Positions 8,762-16,876 are shown, counted from the stretch's first letter. The stretch is DNA of 64,000 nucleotides from Limibacterium fermenti (GCF_041902845.1 NZ_CP159486.1:4071295-4135294), one strand, 5' to 3'. Numbers and translations: made by a program. Notes: a model not told the origin generated them from the letters alone.

Positions 8762-8841
8762 GACAAATAGACAAGGAGATAAAGGGACAGAGGGATAAGG
8801 AGACAAAGGGACAAGGAGACAGAGAGACAAGGAGATAAAGG
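8762..8841. repeat. Degenerate purine-rich tandem repeat (GACAAGGAGATAAAGG type)
   Basis: The 84 bases between the exporter stop and the adaptor ATG are almost pure purine and built from units such as GGAGACAAAGGGACAA. GACAAGGAGATAAAGG occurs twice, near both ends. A similar GGAGACAAGGGGACAAAGG run closes the gene ending at 59756. It may be a local expansion around a GGAG-like ribosome-binding site; no function can be assigned. Confidence 0.8.
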
Positions 8842-8845
8842 TGAA

Positions 8846-9349
8846 ATGAAGAAAGAGGATAAACAGATAGAATTGCGGAGCGAAAAGGTGCGGAACATCA
8901 TCGGGCAGATTCCTGCGGTGATGGTGAGGTGGGGCACGGCGATGATCGGACTGGCATTGGCCGCGATGGTGGTTGCGGCGGCCATTATTCCTTACCGGCC
9001 GTCGGTGGATACGGTGATAACCGTCACGCAAGATGTGAGGGGAGAGTTGCACTATACGGCCGGGATACCGCAAAAAGAGCGGGCCAAGTTGCCGGAGTTT
9101 TCAGGAGTAAGTATTCGGTCATCGCCTTACGGTACGATCTTGCCGGAGTCCTTTACCATCACCGCCGTTTCCGATACGGCGGAATTGTCGGGGCGGGGAA
9201 GTGTATACCGGATAACCCTGCAACCGCAAGGCAATGTGGCTCCGAAAGTGGAATTGAAAACAGACCTTATCCTTCAGGGTAAGATTGAGATGAACAAGAC
9301 CACGCTGCTGAAGTGGGTTATCGGCAAGATTCTCCCTGCCGCCTCTTAA
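8846..9349 (+). CDS. Short HlyD-like inner-membrane adaptor, probably internally deleted (167 aa)
   Basis: The N-terminus is a cytoplasmic tail (KKEDKQIELRSEKVRNIIG) followed by one transmembrane helix (about 32-52) and a periplasmic beta-rich region. This matches the start of HlyD/membrane-fusion proteins paired with Bacteroidales C39 exporters, and the C-terminus (GKIEMNKTTLLKWVIGKIL) resembles the membrane-proximal end of the same proteins. What is missing is the middle: no lipoyl halves and no coiled-coil hairpin, which usually bring these proteins to 350-450 residues. It follows the exporter directly and is probably in the same transcript. Either a minimal adaptor or a deletion product; the family call is an inference from terminal motifs and position. 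Confidence 0.6.
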   Translation: MKKEDKQIELRSEKVRNIIGQIPAVMVRWGTAMIGLALAAMVVAAAIIPYRPSVDTVITVTQDVRGELHYTAGIPQKERAKLPEFSGVSIRSSPYGTILPESFTITAVSDTAELSGRGSVYRITLQPQGNVAPKVELKTDLILQGKIEMNKTTLLKWVIGKILPAAS

Positions 9350-9375
9350 TAATCTCTTTCAATCTTCATCAATCT

Positions 9376-9951
9376 TCAAAAATCCCGGATTGCCCGGTAC
9401 ACTTTATAGATGGGTAGCCCCATTACATTGAAATACGAACCATCTATTTTTTCCACGCCCACGTAGCCAATCCATTCCTGCACACCATACGCACCGGCCT
9501 TGTCCATAGGCTGATATTTCTCTACATAATAATCGATTTCTTCGTCGGTGAGTTCTCCGAAAGTCACAGATGCCGTATCGGAAAAGCTGACTTGTTTTTC
9601 TTTTGAAGTGAGGCATACGCCGGTTACCACACGGTGAGTGTTGCCCGTCAATTTTCGCAACATCTGTTTGGCTTCTTCTTTATCGGCAGGCTTTCCGAGC
9701 ACAAAGCCTTTAAGCAGCACCACGGTATCTGCTGTAATGAGCAGCGTATCGGTATCCATTTGAGAGTAATACGCCGAGGCTTTTTTCTTTGCCAGGAATT
9801 CCGGTATTTCTTCCTGTGAGATATTCGGAGGATAGGATTCATCAATATCCGGGAGTGTGTGAATTTCGTACGACACATCGATGCCGGAAAGTAATTCTTT
9901 GCGCCGCGGAGAGTTGGAAGCCAAGACGATGCGGTAAGGGGTGAGGATCAT
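9376..9951 (-). CDS. maf: Maf family nucleoside triphosphate pyrophosphatase
   Basis: The 191-residue protein has the family hallmark LASNSPRRKELL near the N-terminus, the 'ITADTVVLL' strand with the catalytic Asp, and 'GKPADKEEAKQML' plus 'HRVVTGV' motifs. Maf proteins hydrolyse non-canonical nucleoside triphosphates such as dTTP/UTP analogues to monophosphates in the cytoplasm. The length is normal. Its ATG overlaps the stop of kdsA by four bases, so the pair is translationally coupled. Substrate preference (YhdE- or YceF-like) is not resolved. Confidence 0.95.
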   Translation of the reverse strand: MILTPYRIVLASNSPRRKELLSGIDVSYEIHTLPDIDESYPPNISQEEIPEFLAKKKASAYYSQMDTDTLLITADTVVLLKGFVLGKPADKEEAKQMLRKLTGNTHRVVTGVCLTSKEKQVSFSDTASVTFGELTDEEIDYYVEKYQPMDKAGAYGVQEWIGYVGVEKIDGSYFNVMGLPIYKVYRAIRDF

Positions 9952-10742
9952 AATGCTTGACGTATCCGGACTAATTTCGATAAGAGGGATTCCAATTGCG
10001 ATAGCGGCAGCATGTTTGCCCCGTCGGACTTGGCATGGAGCGGATCGGGATGGGTTTCTATAAACAGCCCGTCGGCGCCGACGGCGATGGCGGCTTTGGC
10101 GATGGTTTCGATCAAGCGGGGCTGTCCGCCGGTTACGCCTGACGATTGATTGGGTTGTTGCAAACTATGCGTCACGTCCATTACGACCGGAAACCCGAAT
10201 TGTTGCATGGCCGGGATGGAGCGGAAGTCCACCACCAGGTCGCCGTAACCGAACGTTGTTCCCCGTTCCGTCAGCAAAACATTCTCATTGCCGCTGTCGG
10301 TTATTTTTTGTGCGGCAAAACGCATCGCTTCCGCCGATAGAAACTGTCCCTTCTTAATGTTGACGACTTTTCCGGTTTTAGCTGCTGCAATCAACAAATC
10401 GGTTTGACGGCACAGGAAGGCCGGTATCTGCAACACATCTACATATTCGGCCGCCAAGGCGGCTTCGTGCGCTTCATGGATATCGGTCACCGTAGGAATG
10501 CCGAAAGTCTTTCCTACCTTTTGCAAGATCTTCAGCGCTTTCTCATCGCCAATGCCGGTAAACGAATCCACTCGCGAGCGGTTGGCTTTGCGATAGGATC
10601 CTTTAAAGACATAAGGAATGTTCCACTTTTGCGTGATCGCGACGATTTGTTCCGCTATTCTCAGCGCCATCTCTTCATTTTCGATGACGCAGGGGCCGGC
10701 AAGCAGAAAGAAAGGCCCTGCCTTGAAAAAAGAAAGATTCAT
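9948..10742 (-). CDS. kdsA: 3-deoxy-8-phosphooctulonate synthase
   Basis: Start chosen at MNLSFFKAGPFFLLAGPC because the longer frame would run through the opposite-strand comB gene; this gives 264 residues, the usual KdsA size. The enzyme condenses phosphoenolpyruvate and arabinose 5-phosphate to KDO 8-phosphate for lipopolysaccharide. Visible motifs are LAGPCVIE, 'FKGSYRKANRSRVDSFTG', 'KKGQFLSAEAM' and 'VMDVTHSLQQPN', with 'IETHPDPLHAKSDGANM' near the C-terminus. It is transcribed divergently from comB across an 80-base spacer, which contains a TATCTTTC-like -7 box on this strand (10766-10773). Confidence 0.96.
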   Translation of the reverse strand: MNLSFFKAGPFFLLAGPCVIENEEMALRIAEQIVAITQKWNIPYVFKGSYRKANRSRVDSFTGIGDEKALKILQKVGKTFGIPTVTDIHEAHEAALAAEYVDVLQIPAFLCRQTDLLIAAAKTGKVVNIKKGQFLSAEAMRFAAQKITDSGNENVLLTERGTTFGYGDLVVDFRSIPAMQQFGFPVVMDVTHSLQQPNQSSGVTGGQPRLIETIAKAAIAVGADGLFIETHPDPLHAKSDGANMLPLSQLESLLSKLVRIRQAL

Positions 10743-10822
10743 GTTTCGTTTGTTTAAATCGAGCCGAAAGATACGAAAAAAACATTTTATTTTACTACAT
10801 TCGCCCGCAAAACGTATGGTAT

Positions 10823-11536
10823 ATGGAACTCGAGGTGTGTCTTTCGCCGGCTTTATATCCGGCTTATCGTCAAGAAAACGACAGGGTGATAGTGGTGGAT
10901 GTTTTCCGGGCGACAACCACTATTTGTGCCGCATTTGCCAATGGTGCGCGCGCTATTATTCCCGTTGCCGGTATACAAGATGCCGAACGGTATAAAGCGC
11001 AAGGTTTTCCGGTCGGGGCCGAACGGAATGCCCGTAAATGCGATTTTGCCGATTTCGGAAATTCGCCTTTTGATGTGACTGCGGAAAAAGTCGGCGGCAA
11101 AACCATTGTTTTTACTACTACCAATGGGACACAAGCCGTAGAGGCGGCAAAAGATTCCGCTTATTTGCTTATCGGGGCTTTCTCGAATATCGATGTGTTG
11201 ATGGAGAAATCGATTGAGTTTGGCGGGCGAGTTGTTATTCTCTGTGCCGGATGGAACAATCGGATAAATATAGAAGATACGCTTTTTGCCGGGGCTTTTG
11301 CCGAAAAGCTCATTCAAAAAGCGGTTATCCGCCGCCTTCCCGATTCCGTGCGTATCGCCCTGCATCTATGGGAAAAGGCGAAAGCCGATCCGTTGGATTT
11401 TGTAAAACAAACGGAGCATTATCAGCGTCTCATTGCCAATCATGCGGAAACCGATGCTCCTTTTTGTTTGCAACACGATACGTGTCCGGTTGTGCCATAT
11501 TACGACAAAGAGAAAGGATGGTTATCGGTTTCCTGA
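10823..11536 (+). CDS. comB: 2-phosphosulfolactate phosphatase
   Basis: The 237-residue protein carries the ComB signatures 'VDVFRATTTICAAFANGA', 'VGAERNARK', 'DFGNSPFD' and 'TTTNGTQAV', plus 'CAGWNNRINIEDTLFAGA'. ComB is Mg-dependent and was described in coenzyme M synthesis. Many bacteria without coenzyme M keep it, and its role in Bacteroidales is uncertain. It stands alone between the divergent kdsA and the convergent hslR, with a TACATTCG box (10796-10803) as a weak promoter candidate. Confidence 0.92.
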   Translation: MELEVCLSPALYPAYRQENDRVIVVDVFRATTTICAAFANGARAIIPVAGIQDAERYKAQGFPVGAERNARKCDFADFGNSPFDVTAEKVGGKTIVFTTTNGTQAVEAAKDSAYLLIGAFSNIDVLMEKSIEFGGRVVILCAGWNNRINIEDTLFAGAFAEKLIQKAVIRRLPDSVRIALHLWEKAKADPLDFVKQTEHYQRLIANHAETDAPFCLQHDTCPVVPYYDKEKGWLSVS

Positions 11537-11693
11537 AGTGATTTCCTTATAAAAAAACAGTTTAGTAGTGGATGGGTCGACATTTACGATTAAAATACCC
11601 ACAGCCGAACCTATACGATGAAAGCGGCACGGCGACCAGAGAGAGGTGATAAAGGTATCGATCAATCGGGTGTCGTTTTTTAGGCGATCCGTT

Positions 11694-12098
11694 TCAATTC
11701 TCAAAATCGAACTCTTCGAAATCGAATGTATCCGTGAATTGCTCCAATTCCCGGCGATCTTTCTTGGTCGGCCGGCCGGTACCGCGTTGTCGATCCACAA
11801 AGCCGTTGATTTTATTTAATTCGAGAATTTCGTATTGATCCGGGGGAGTGACATTTTCCATGAATTGCGGAACCAACTTCGCGCCCATGCGCTTATCCGA
11901 CAGGTCGAGGACTTTGAATGAGAACGTTACAGGAGGTTTTCGCACTTGGATGATTTCCCCTATGCGAATCATTCGCGAGGGTTTCACGGTTACATCCTGT
12001 ATCATAACCCGTCCTTTTTTGCAAGAATCGGCTGCAATGGTGCGGGTTTTGAAGATTCTTACCGCCCATAACCATTTGTCAATTCGAACGTCTTCCAT
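11694..12098 (-). CDS. hslR: S4-domain RNA-binding heat-shock protein (Hsp15 type)
   Basis: Residues ~5-65 form an S4 RNA-binding fold (RIDKWLWAVRIFKTRT...KKGRVMI...KPSRMIRIGEIIQV), as in Hsp15, which binds free 50S subunits carrying stalled nascent chains. The C-terminal tail is basic (GTGRPTKKDRRE) and then very acidic (FDFEEFDFEN), as common in Bacteroidetes homologues. The 134-residue length fits. It is the last gene of a minus-strand group with pth and rplY, 35 bases after pth, consistent with ribosome rescue and translation. Confidence 0.9.
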   Translation of the reverse strand: MEDVRIDKWLWAVRIFKTRTIAADSCKKGRVMIQDVTVKPSRMIRIGEIIQVRKPPVTFSFKVLDLSDKRMGAKLVPQFMENVTPPDQYEILELNKINGFVDRQRGTGRPTKKDRRELEQFTDTFDFEEFDFEN

Positions 12099-12133
12099 AA
12101 TCGATGCTTTCCATAAAGCAGGTTTTAGCCATC

Positions 12134-12694
12134 TTATTTGTTATTATACTGATTCATGGTGATATTTACCCCGGCAAGGCAAAAACTACGAATCATATCC
12201 GAAGCGGTTTCCATCCGTTCGGGGAGAAGGAGTTTCTCTTCGTCCGAAAAATCGCTTAATACATAATCGATCTGCATTCCCCGGGGAAAATCATTGCCAA
12301 TACCGAAACGTAGCCGTGCATATTGCTGTCCAATGAGTTCTTGAATGTTTTTCAGTCCGTTATGCCCGGCATCGCTCCCCTTGGACTTGAGTCGCAACGT
12401 TCCGAAAGGAAGCGATAGATCATCTACCACAACGAGTAACTGTTCATTCTCGATTTTTTCTTTTTGCAACCAATAGCGGACGGCATTGCCGCTGAGGTTC
12501 ATAAAAGTCGACGGTTTGAGAAGGATAAGCGATTTGTTTTTCAGCCGCATCTCGGCCACAAAACCATATCGCTTATCCTCAAAAACAGCATTGGACGCCC
12601 TTGCAAAAGCGTCCAACACCATAAATCCTATATTGTGGCGGGTATTCTCGTACTCTCGTCCGATATTGCCCAATCCGACAATCAAGTATTTCAT
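12134..12694 (-). CDS. pth: Peptidyl-tRNA hydrolase
   Basis: This 186-residue enzyme cleaves peptidyl-tRNA released by stalled ribosomes. The family motifs are complete: 'VGLGNIGREYENTRHNIGF' with the catalytic His, 'LKPSTFMNLSG', 'VDDLSLPFG' and 'GHNGLKNI'. It lies 24 bases downstream of rplY in the same orientation, the common bacterial rplY-pth pairing. Length and start are standard. Confidence 0.97.
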   Translation of the reverse strand: MKYLIVGLGNIGREYENTRHNIGFMVLDAFARASNAVFEDKRYGFVAEMRLKNKSLILLKPSTFMNLSGNAVRYWLQKEKIENEQLLVVVDDLSLPFGTLRLKSKGSDAGHNGLKNIQELIGQQYARLRFGIGNDFPRGMQIDYVLSDFSDEEKLLLPERMETASDMIRSFCLAGVNITMNQYNNK

Positions 12695-12718
12695 TTATTC
12701 GTTTCCTGTATGCTGTTT

Positions 12719-13330
12719 TTATTTTGCTGCTTCGGGTGCTTTTGCTGTTTCGGTTGTTGGTGTTGCAGCAGCTCCTCTTGCGGCACGGGTCAGTTGAACG
12801 CGGCATATAACGGCATTCTTTGCATTCAGCAGTTCCAATCCCTCATAATGAAGGTCTCCGACTTGAATGGTTTTGCCTAATTCCAGCTTTTCGACATTGA
12901 TCTGCAATTCTTGAGGTAATTTAGCCGGAAGCGCTTTTACTTTCAGTTTACGGATGTCTAATGAAAGTTTACCACCGGCTTTCACGCCTGCGGCTAATCC
13001 GACTAAACGAACCGGTATATCAATAACAATAGGAGCATTGTCGAAGATATGCAGAAAATCCATGTGAAGAATCGTGTCTTTTACCGGATGAAACTGGATG
13101 TCTTTTACAATTGCGTGAATGGTTTTATCACCCAAGTTTAAGTTGACCAAAAATACTTCAGGGGTATAAATCAAATCGCGAACGTTTCTTGTTTCTACGA
13201 CAAAATTTACATTTTCTCCTTCATGTCCTCCATAAACGACACAGGGGATAAGACCTTGCTTACGAAATGTCGAAGCCGCTTTTTTTCCGAAATCTTGTCT
13301 GATTTCGCCTTTTAATTCAAATGTTTTCAT
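12719..13330 (-). CDS. rplY: Large-subunit ribosomal protein bL25 (Ctc type)
   Basis: The 203-residue protein begins with the 5S rRNA-binding L25 domain (KGEIRQDFGKKAASTFRKQG) and continues with the beta-domain of the longer Ctc form. An Ala/Thr/Pro-rich C-terminal tail (AARGAAATPTTETAKAPEAAK) ends it. It leads the minus-strand rplY-pth-hslR group. The ~300 bases between it and the divergent nusB hold a REP-like hairpin, a 12-bp tandem repeat and the nusB promoter. Confidence 0.96.
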   Translation of the reverse strand: MKTFELKGEIRQDFGKKAASTFRKQGLIPCVVYGGHEGENVNFVVETRNVRDLIYTPEVFLVNLNLGDKTIHAIVKDIQFHPVKDTILHMDFLHIFDNAPIVIDIPVRLVGLAAGVKAGGKLSLDIRKLKVKALPAKLPQELQINVEKLELGKTIQVGDLHYEGLELLNAKNAVICRVQLTRAARGAAATPTTETAKAPEAAK

Positions 13331-13465
13331 TTTTAATCTTGTTGTTTGTGTTACTCAAAATAAAGCTCTTTCTTTATTTCCCATCACACGGGAGCTTCTA
13401 AAAAAGCCGGGCAAAGGTAGTGATTATCTTTTTATTCCGCAAGCATTTGTTCCTTCTTTTTGAGT

Positions 13466-13500
13466 AACCGGGAGTATCGCTCCGAGCGATATCCCCGGTT
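13466..13500. repeat. REP-like hairpin, copy 1
   Basis: AACCGGG (13466-13472) pairs with CCCGGTT (13494-13500), and inside it TATCGCT pairs with AGCGATA around CCG. A related hairpin lies at 59841-59879 with the same GGGAGTRTCGCTYYGAGCGAYRYCCCC plan but different outer arms. Both are intergenic, which suggests a dispersed palindromic repeat family. Confidence 0.65.
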
Positions 13501-13511
13501 GGGGTTATCCT

Positions 13512-13547
13512 TTTATATCGTAGTTTATATCGTAGTTTATATCGTAG
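13512..13547. repeat. Three perfect 12-bp tandem copies
   Basis: TTTATATCGTAG is repeated exactly three times in a row, upstream of the nusB promoter. An upstream-extended reading of nusB would translate it as FYIVVYIVVYIVV, but the real start is ATG 13640. Perfect short tandem copies can change in number and could alter spacing upstream of the promoter. Confidence 0.85.
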
Positions 13548-13583
13548 TAAAGGCATTTGTTGACAAACGTTTCGTGCATTTCA

Positions 13584-13614
13584 TTGGTATATTCCGAAAA
13601 TTTGTCTACTTTTG
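13584..13614 (+). promoter_or_regulatory. Bacteroidales-type promoter for nusB
   Basis: A TTG at 13584-13586 and TACTTTTG at 13607-13614 match the -33 TTTG / -7 TAnnTTTG consensus with a 20-base spacer. Transcription would start a few bases downstream, leaving a short leader before ATG 13640. Confidence 0.65.
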
Positions 13615-13639
13615 TAACTTTAAAAAGTTCATTTCAACA

Positions 13640-14566
13640 ATGATAAATAGAAACTTAATTCGTATAAGAATAGTCCAAATTATCTATTCGTGGTATCAAA
13701 ATACGAATAAAGATTTGCTGAAAGCAGAAAAAAACCTTTTGTTCGCGCTGCAAAAGTCTTATGATCTTTATTATTATCTCTTGCTCTTGATGGTCGAGCT
13801 CACCCTTCTTTATGAAAACAGAGTCGAGACTAAACGGAACAAGTTTCTTCCTTCGGAGGAAGATTTGAATCCCAATACTCATCTGATAAATAATAAGTTT
13901 ATTTCCCAACTTCGGGACAATCAACAGTTCAATGATTATTTGGGCGAGCGTCCCATGTCGTGGAATGAGCATGATGTATTTGTGAAAAATATGCTCGACG
14001 ATATCTTGGCTTCAGATACGTATCAAAAATATGCCGCATTGGATCATCCGGATTATGATGATGATAAAGAGTTTTGGCGAAAAGTCTTCAAACAATTCAT
14101 TTATATGAATGAGGCGTTGGACGATCTGCTCGAAGATGAATGCATTTATTGGAATGACGGGATCGATATCATACAGACATTTGTGTTGAAAACGATTAAA
14201 AAGTTTTCGGAAGAAAACGGCTCGAAGCAATCGCTATTACCGATGTTTAAAGATGAGGGCGATAAGAAATACGCGCTGGAGCTATTGAATGATGCGATTC
14301 ACAATGAAGACAAGTATCGCGCGCTCATTCAAAAGACCACGGATAAGTGGGATTTTGACCGCATTGCCTTTATGGATATGATTATTATGCAGGTAGCCCT
14401 TGCCGAAATCTTTACATTCGAATCGATCCCGGCAAGTGTTTCACTCAACGAATATATTGAAATTGCGAAATTCTACAGCACCCCCAAAAGCAGTACGTTT
14501 ATTAATGGAATTTTGGATGCTGTTGTCAAAGAGATCAGAACGGAAAATAGTATCGTAAAAATTTAA
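13640..14566 (+). CDS. nusB: Transcription antitermination factor NusB (long Bacteroidetes form)
   Basis: ATG 13640 was chosen because it follows the promoter; the longer frame includes tandem-repeat sequence. The 308-residue protein has an extended N-terminal half typical of Bacteroidetes and ends in the NusB RNA-binding fold, with 'RIAFMDMIIMQVALAEI' and 'PASVSLNEYIEIAKFYSTPKSSTFINGILD' as signatures. NusB with S10 binds boxA RNA to prevent early termination in rRNA operons. It heads a nusB-yajC-ybbR-coaE operon. Confidence 0.95.
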   Translation: MINRNLIRIRIVQIIYSWYQNTNKDLLKAEKNLLFALQKSYDLYYYLLLLMVELTLLYENRVETKRNKFLPSEEDLNPNTHLINNKFISQLRDNQQFNDYLGERPMSWNEHDVFVKNMLDDILASDTYQKYAALDHPDYDDDKEFWRKVFKQFIYMNEALDDLLEDECIYWNDGIDIIQTFVLKTIKKFSEENGSKQSLLPMFKDEGDKKYALELLNDAIHNEDKYRALIQKTTDKWDFDRIAFMDMIIMQVALAEIFTFESIPASVSLNEYIEIAKFYSTPKSSTFINGILDAVVKEIRTENSIVKI

Positions 14567-14592
14567 TTCAAACAATTTAAAACGGTTATTCT

Positions 14593-14907
14593 ATGAATAT
14601 TTTATTACAAGCGGCCGGAGGTGCCGGCGGAGGAATGGGCGCTTCCCTTATTATGATGGTTGCCATTATCGCCATCTTCTATTTTTTCATGATTCGTCCC
14701 CAACAGAAAAAGCAAAAAGAAGTTGAGAAGGCTCGTAATGCCATCAATGTCGGCGACAAGGTGGTTAGCGCCGGAGGAATACACGGACGGGTAAAAGAAG
14801 TCGGCGATACTTGGTTTTTAGTAGAGGTAGCCGATGGCGTTAAGATGAAATTCGAAAAATCATCCGTCTATGCAGCGCCGTCGAATACAAAACCGAACGA
14901 AAAATAA
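14593..14907 (+). CDS. yajC: Preprotein translocase subunit YajC
   Basis: The 104-residue protein has one N-terminal transmembrane helix (about 17-36, ending 'FYFFMIRPQQKKQKE', the YajC hallmark). A small soluble domain follows ('NAINVGDKVVSAGGIHGRVKEV'). YajC associates with SecDF in the inner membrane. It sits between nusB and the YbbR-domain gene, a usual Bacteroidetes order. Confidence 0.95.
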   Translation: MNILLQAAGGAGGGMGASLIMMVAIIAIFYFFMIRPQQKKQKEVEKARNAINVGDKVVSAGGIHGRVKEVGDTWFLVEVADGVKMKFEKSSVYAAPSNTKPNEK

Positions 14908-14925
14908 TAAAGGGTTGCGTATTGT

Positions 14926-15909
14926 ATGAACTTGGCATCAACCATAAGGAAATGGAGACCGAGATTGAGAACGTATTTTTCCAACTTCCCTTGGAAAAAT
15001 CTGTTCACTTTCTTGTTTTTTGTTCTATTGTCTTTTATCTTTTGGTTGATGTTCTTTTTTCAACGCGATATAGACGGGACGTATCGGATTCCCTTAAAAT
15101 ATACCCATATTGCCGATAATGAAATTTTCGACAGCCCCCTTCCCGAATTTCTGGAGATACGGGTATCGGGCAAAGGGTCGGAAATGTTTCGATTGGATCT
15201 TTCTAAAAGAGATTCCCTTGAAGTTAATGTTGAGGAATATAAACAAGACGGCATCGTCACATTACAGGGCAATCAATACATACAACTCATCGGGTCGCGG
15301 TTGCCCGGAAACGTTCAATTGCGGGGATATTCCCCGGCGAATATTTCATTGGTAACTTCCAAATTGCAAAATAAAAAGCTTTCCGTCGTCTTTGATGGGG
15401 AAATTACCACGAGTCGGGCAAACCTGGTGGCCGATACCGCGACATTTGTACCGCCTACCGTAACGGCTTATGGCGCTCAACGCGATTTGGATGAATTAAC
15501 CGCCGCCATCACCGAATATACGGTTTTCGACAGAATTAAGGCTACGTCGCAGCTTTCTATAAAAATAAAGCCGGTCACCGGTGTGAAGTTTGTCCCCGAT
15601 GCCGTGGAGATTTATATTCCCGTCAAAGAATATACGGAACGCACCATTGAAATCCCTATCACGTGCCGCAATCTTCCTCAAGATCGGGATGTGAAGTTCT
15701 TTCCTTCCCGAGCAAGCATCTCTTTTTCGGTCACGTTGGACGAATATAAGAACATTACCCCTGAGGACTTTCAAATTCAACTCGATTACCGCCAGTTTCA
15801 CTCGAATGAGAATGGAAGAGTCGAGTTGGAGCTGACCAAAAGTCCGTCTTCGATTGTCAATACGCGCATTTCTCCCTCTTCCGTAGAATTTCTTTTTGAA
15901 GACAGATAA
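14926..15909 (+). CDS. YbbR-like domain protein (CdaR-like)
   Basis: A cytoplasmic N-terminus is followed by one transmembrane helix (about 26-45, 'FTFLFFVLLSFIFWLMFFF'). About 280 periplasmic residues come next with repeated YbbR-type beta modules ('YTHIADNEIFDSPLPEFLEIRVSGKG', 'PPTVTAYGAQRDLDEL'). In Firmicutes such proteins control the c-di-AMP cyclase CdaA, but no cyclase gene is beside this one. The next gene is coaE, 15 bases on. The YbbR call is good; the function in this organism is open. Confidence 0.85.
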   Translation: MNLASTIRKWRPRLRTYFSNFPWKNLFTFLFFVLLSFIFWLMFFFQRDIDGTYRIPLKYTHIADNEIFDSPLPEFLEIRVSGKGSEMFRLDLSKRDSLEVNVEEYKQDGIVTLQGNQYIQLIGSRLPGNVQLRGYSPANISLVTSKLQNKKLSVVFDGEITTSRANLVADTATFVPPTVTAYGAQRDLDELTAAITEYTVFDRIKATSQLSIKIKPVTGVKFVPDAVEIYIPVKEYTERTIEIPITCRNLPQDRDVKFFPSRASISFSVTLDEYKNITPEDFQIQLDYRQFHSNENGRVELELTKSPSSIVNTRISPSSVEFLFEDR

Positions 15910-15924
15910 TCATATTTCAAGGTC

Positions 15925-16521
15925 ATGCTGAAAATAGGGATAACCGGAGGTATCGGAAGCGGTAAATCGATTGTAAGCGAGATTTTACGGCTTTATAATA
16001 TCCCGGTCTTTGATGCCGATACGGAGGCTAAGAAACTGAACGACCGTTCACCGGTTATTCGCGAAAAGTTAATCGCCTGTTTTGGAAAAGAAGTGTATGA
16101 CGAGAACGGGAAATTGAATCGAAAAAGATTTGCGGAAATCATATTTAAAAATCCCGATTATCTTCGTAAAGCGAATTCCATTATCCATCCGGAAGTAGCG
16201 AAAGCATTTTCTTTATGGGCCGAACAGCGGAATCAATATCCGATTGTGGCAATCGAAGCGGCGCTTCTTTTTGAGGCGGATTTTCAAGAGTATGTCGATA
16301 AGGTGATCGCTGTTTATTCTCCCGAAGCGCTTCGTATAGTGAGAATCCTCTCCCGCGACAATACGCAAGAGTCGGAAGTCCGTAAGCGCATGGAAGGGCA
16401 ACTGCCGGAAGACGACAAACGGAGACGAGCGGACTTTATCGTCTATAACGATCCGTCGCATTCGCTTTTGCAACAAATTTCCGATATTTTTGCGCGCCTT
16501 TGTCCGCCCGGGGCATTTTAA
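15925..16521 (+). CDS. coaE: Dephospho-CoA kinase
   Basis: The 198-residue protein has the P-loop 'GITGGIGSGKSIVSEIL' and 'VFDADTEAKKL', plus 'ANSIIHPEVAKAF' and 'LFEADFQEYVDKVIAVYSPEALRIVRI', all CoaE motifs. It phosphorylates the 3'-hydroxyl of dephospho-CoA, the last step of CoA synthesis. It is the last gene of the nusB operon. Confidence 0.97.
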   Translation: MLKIGITGGIGSGKSIVSEILRLYNIPVFDADTEAKKLNDRSPVIREKLIACFGKEVYDENGKLNRKRFAEIIFKNPDYLRKANSIIHPEVAKAFSLWAEQRNQYPIVAIEAALLFEADFQEYVDKVIAVYSPEALRIVRILSRDNTQESEVRKRMEGQLPEDDKRRRADFIVYNDPSHSLLQQISDIFARLCPPGAF

Positions 16522-16577
16522 AAGCGCTGGCTTGTTTGCGTATTTTAACTTTTACGTAAAGATTTTTTTTGTATGCA

Positions 16578-16608
16578 TTGCTGTTGTAAAAATATAACTC
16601 TATCTTTG
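16578..16608 (+). promoter_or_regulatory. Strong Bacteroidales-type promoter
   Basis: TTG at 16578-16580 and a perfect TATCTTTG at 16601-16608 are separated by 20 bases. It lies 36 bases before the winged-helix gene, which is therefore expressed on its own and probably strongly. Confidence 0.75.
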
Positions 16609-16643
16609 TAGCCGTAACAGGTTATTTTTAAAAATCAGAAGAA

Positions 16644-16841
16644 ATGATTGAAAAGATTGGAACAAATGCCGGAAAAGTTTGGACTCAATTGGATGAAGTT
16701 GGCCGGCAGAATATTAAGGATGTCAAAAAAACGACAAAATTGACGGACAAAGATCTCTATGCAGCCATCGGTTGGTTGGCAAGAGAAGGTAAAATCTTCG
16801 TGGAAGAAGTGGAAAAAGACGTATTTATTTCGTTGAAATAA
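16644..16841 (+). CDS. Small winged helix-turn-helix protein (DUF2582-like)
   Basis: The 65-residue protein is a single winged-helix fold: 'GTNAGKVWTQL', 'KKTTKLTDKDLYAAIGWLAREGKIFVEE' and a final beta-wing 'DVFISLK'. Proteins of this kind are widespread in Bacteroidetes and annotated as DUF2582; no target is known. It has its own consensus promoter upstream and a clean terminator downstream, so it is a well-insulated single-gene unit. A DNA-binding role is inferred from the fold. Confidence 0.8.
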   Translation: MIEKIGTNAGKVWTQLDEVGRQNIKDVKKTTKLTDKDLYAAIGWLAREGKIFVEEVEKDVFISLK

Positions 16842-16876
16842 AGCATTCTTCATCGTTTAGTAAAAAAGAAATTATT

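Noticed and set aside
10743..10916. Upstream extension of kdsA by 58 codons
   Set aside because: It would overlap the divergent comB gene and the promoter region; the internal Met gives the normal KdsA length and N-terminus.
13460..13639. N-terminal extension of nusB containing FYIVVYIVVYIVV
   Set aside because: It translates a 12-bp tandem repeat and the promoter; ATG 13640 fits the family.
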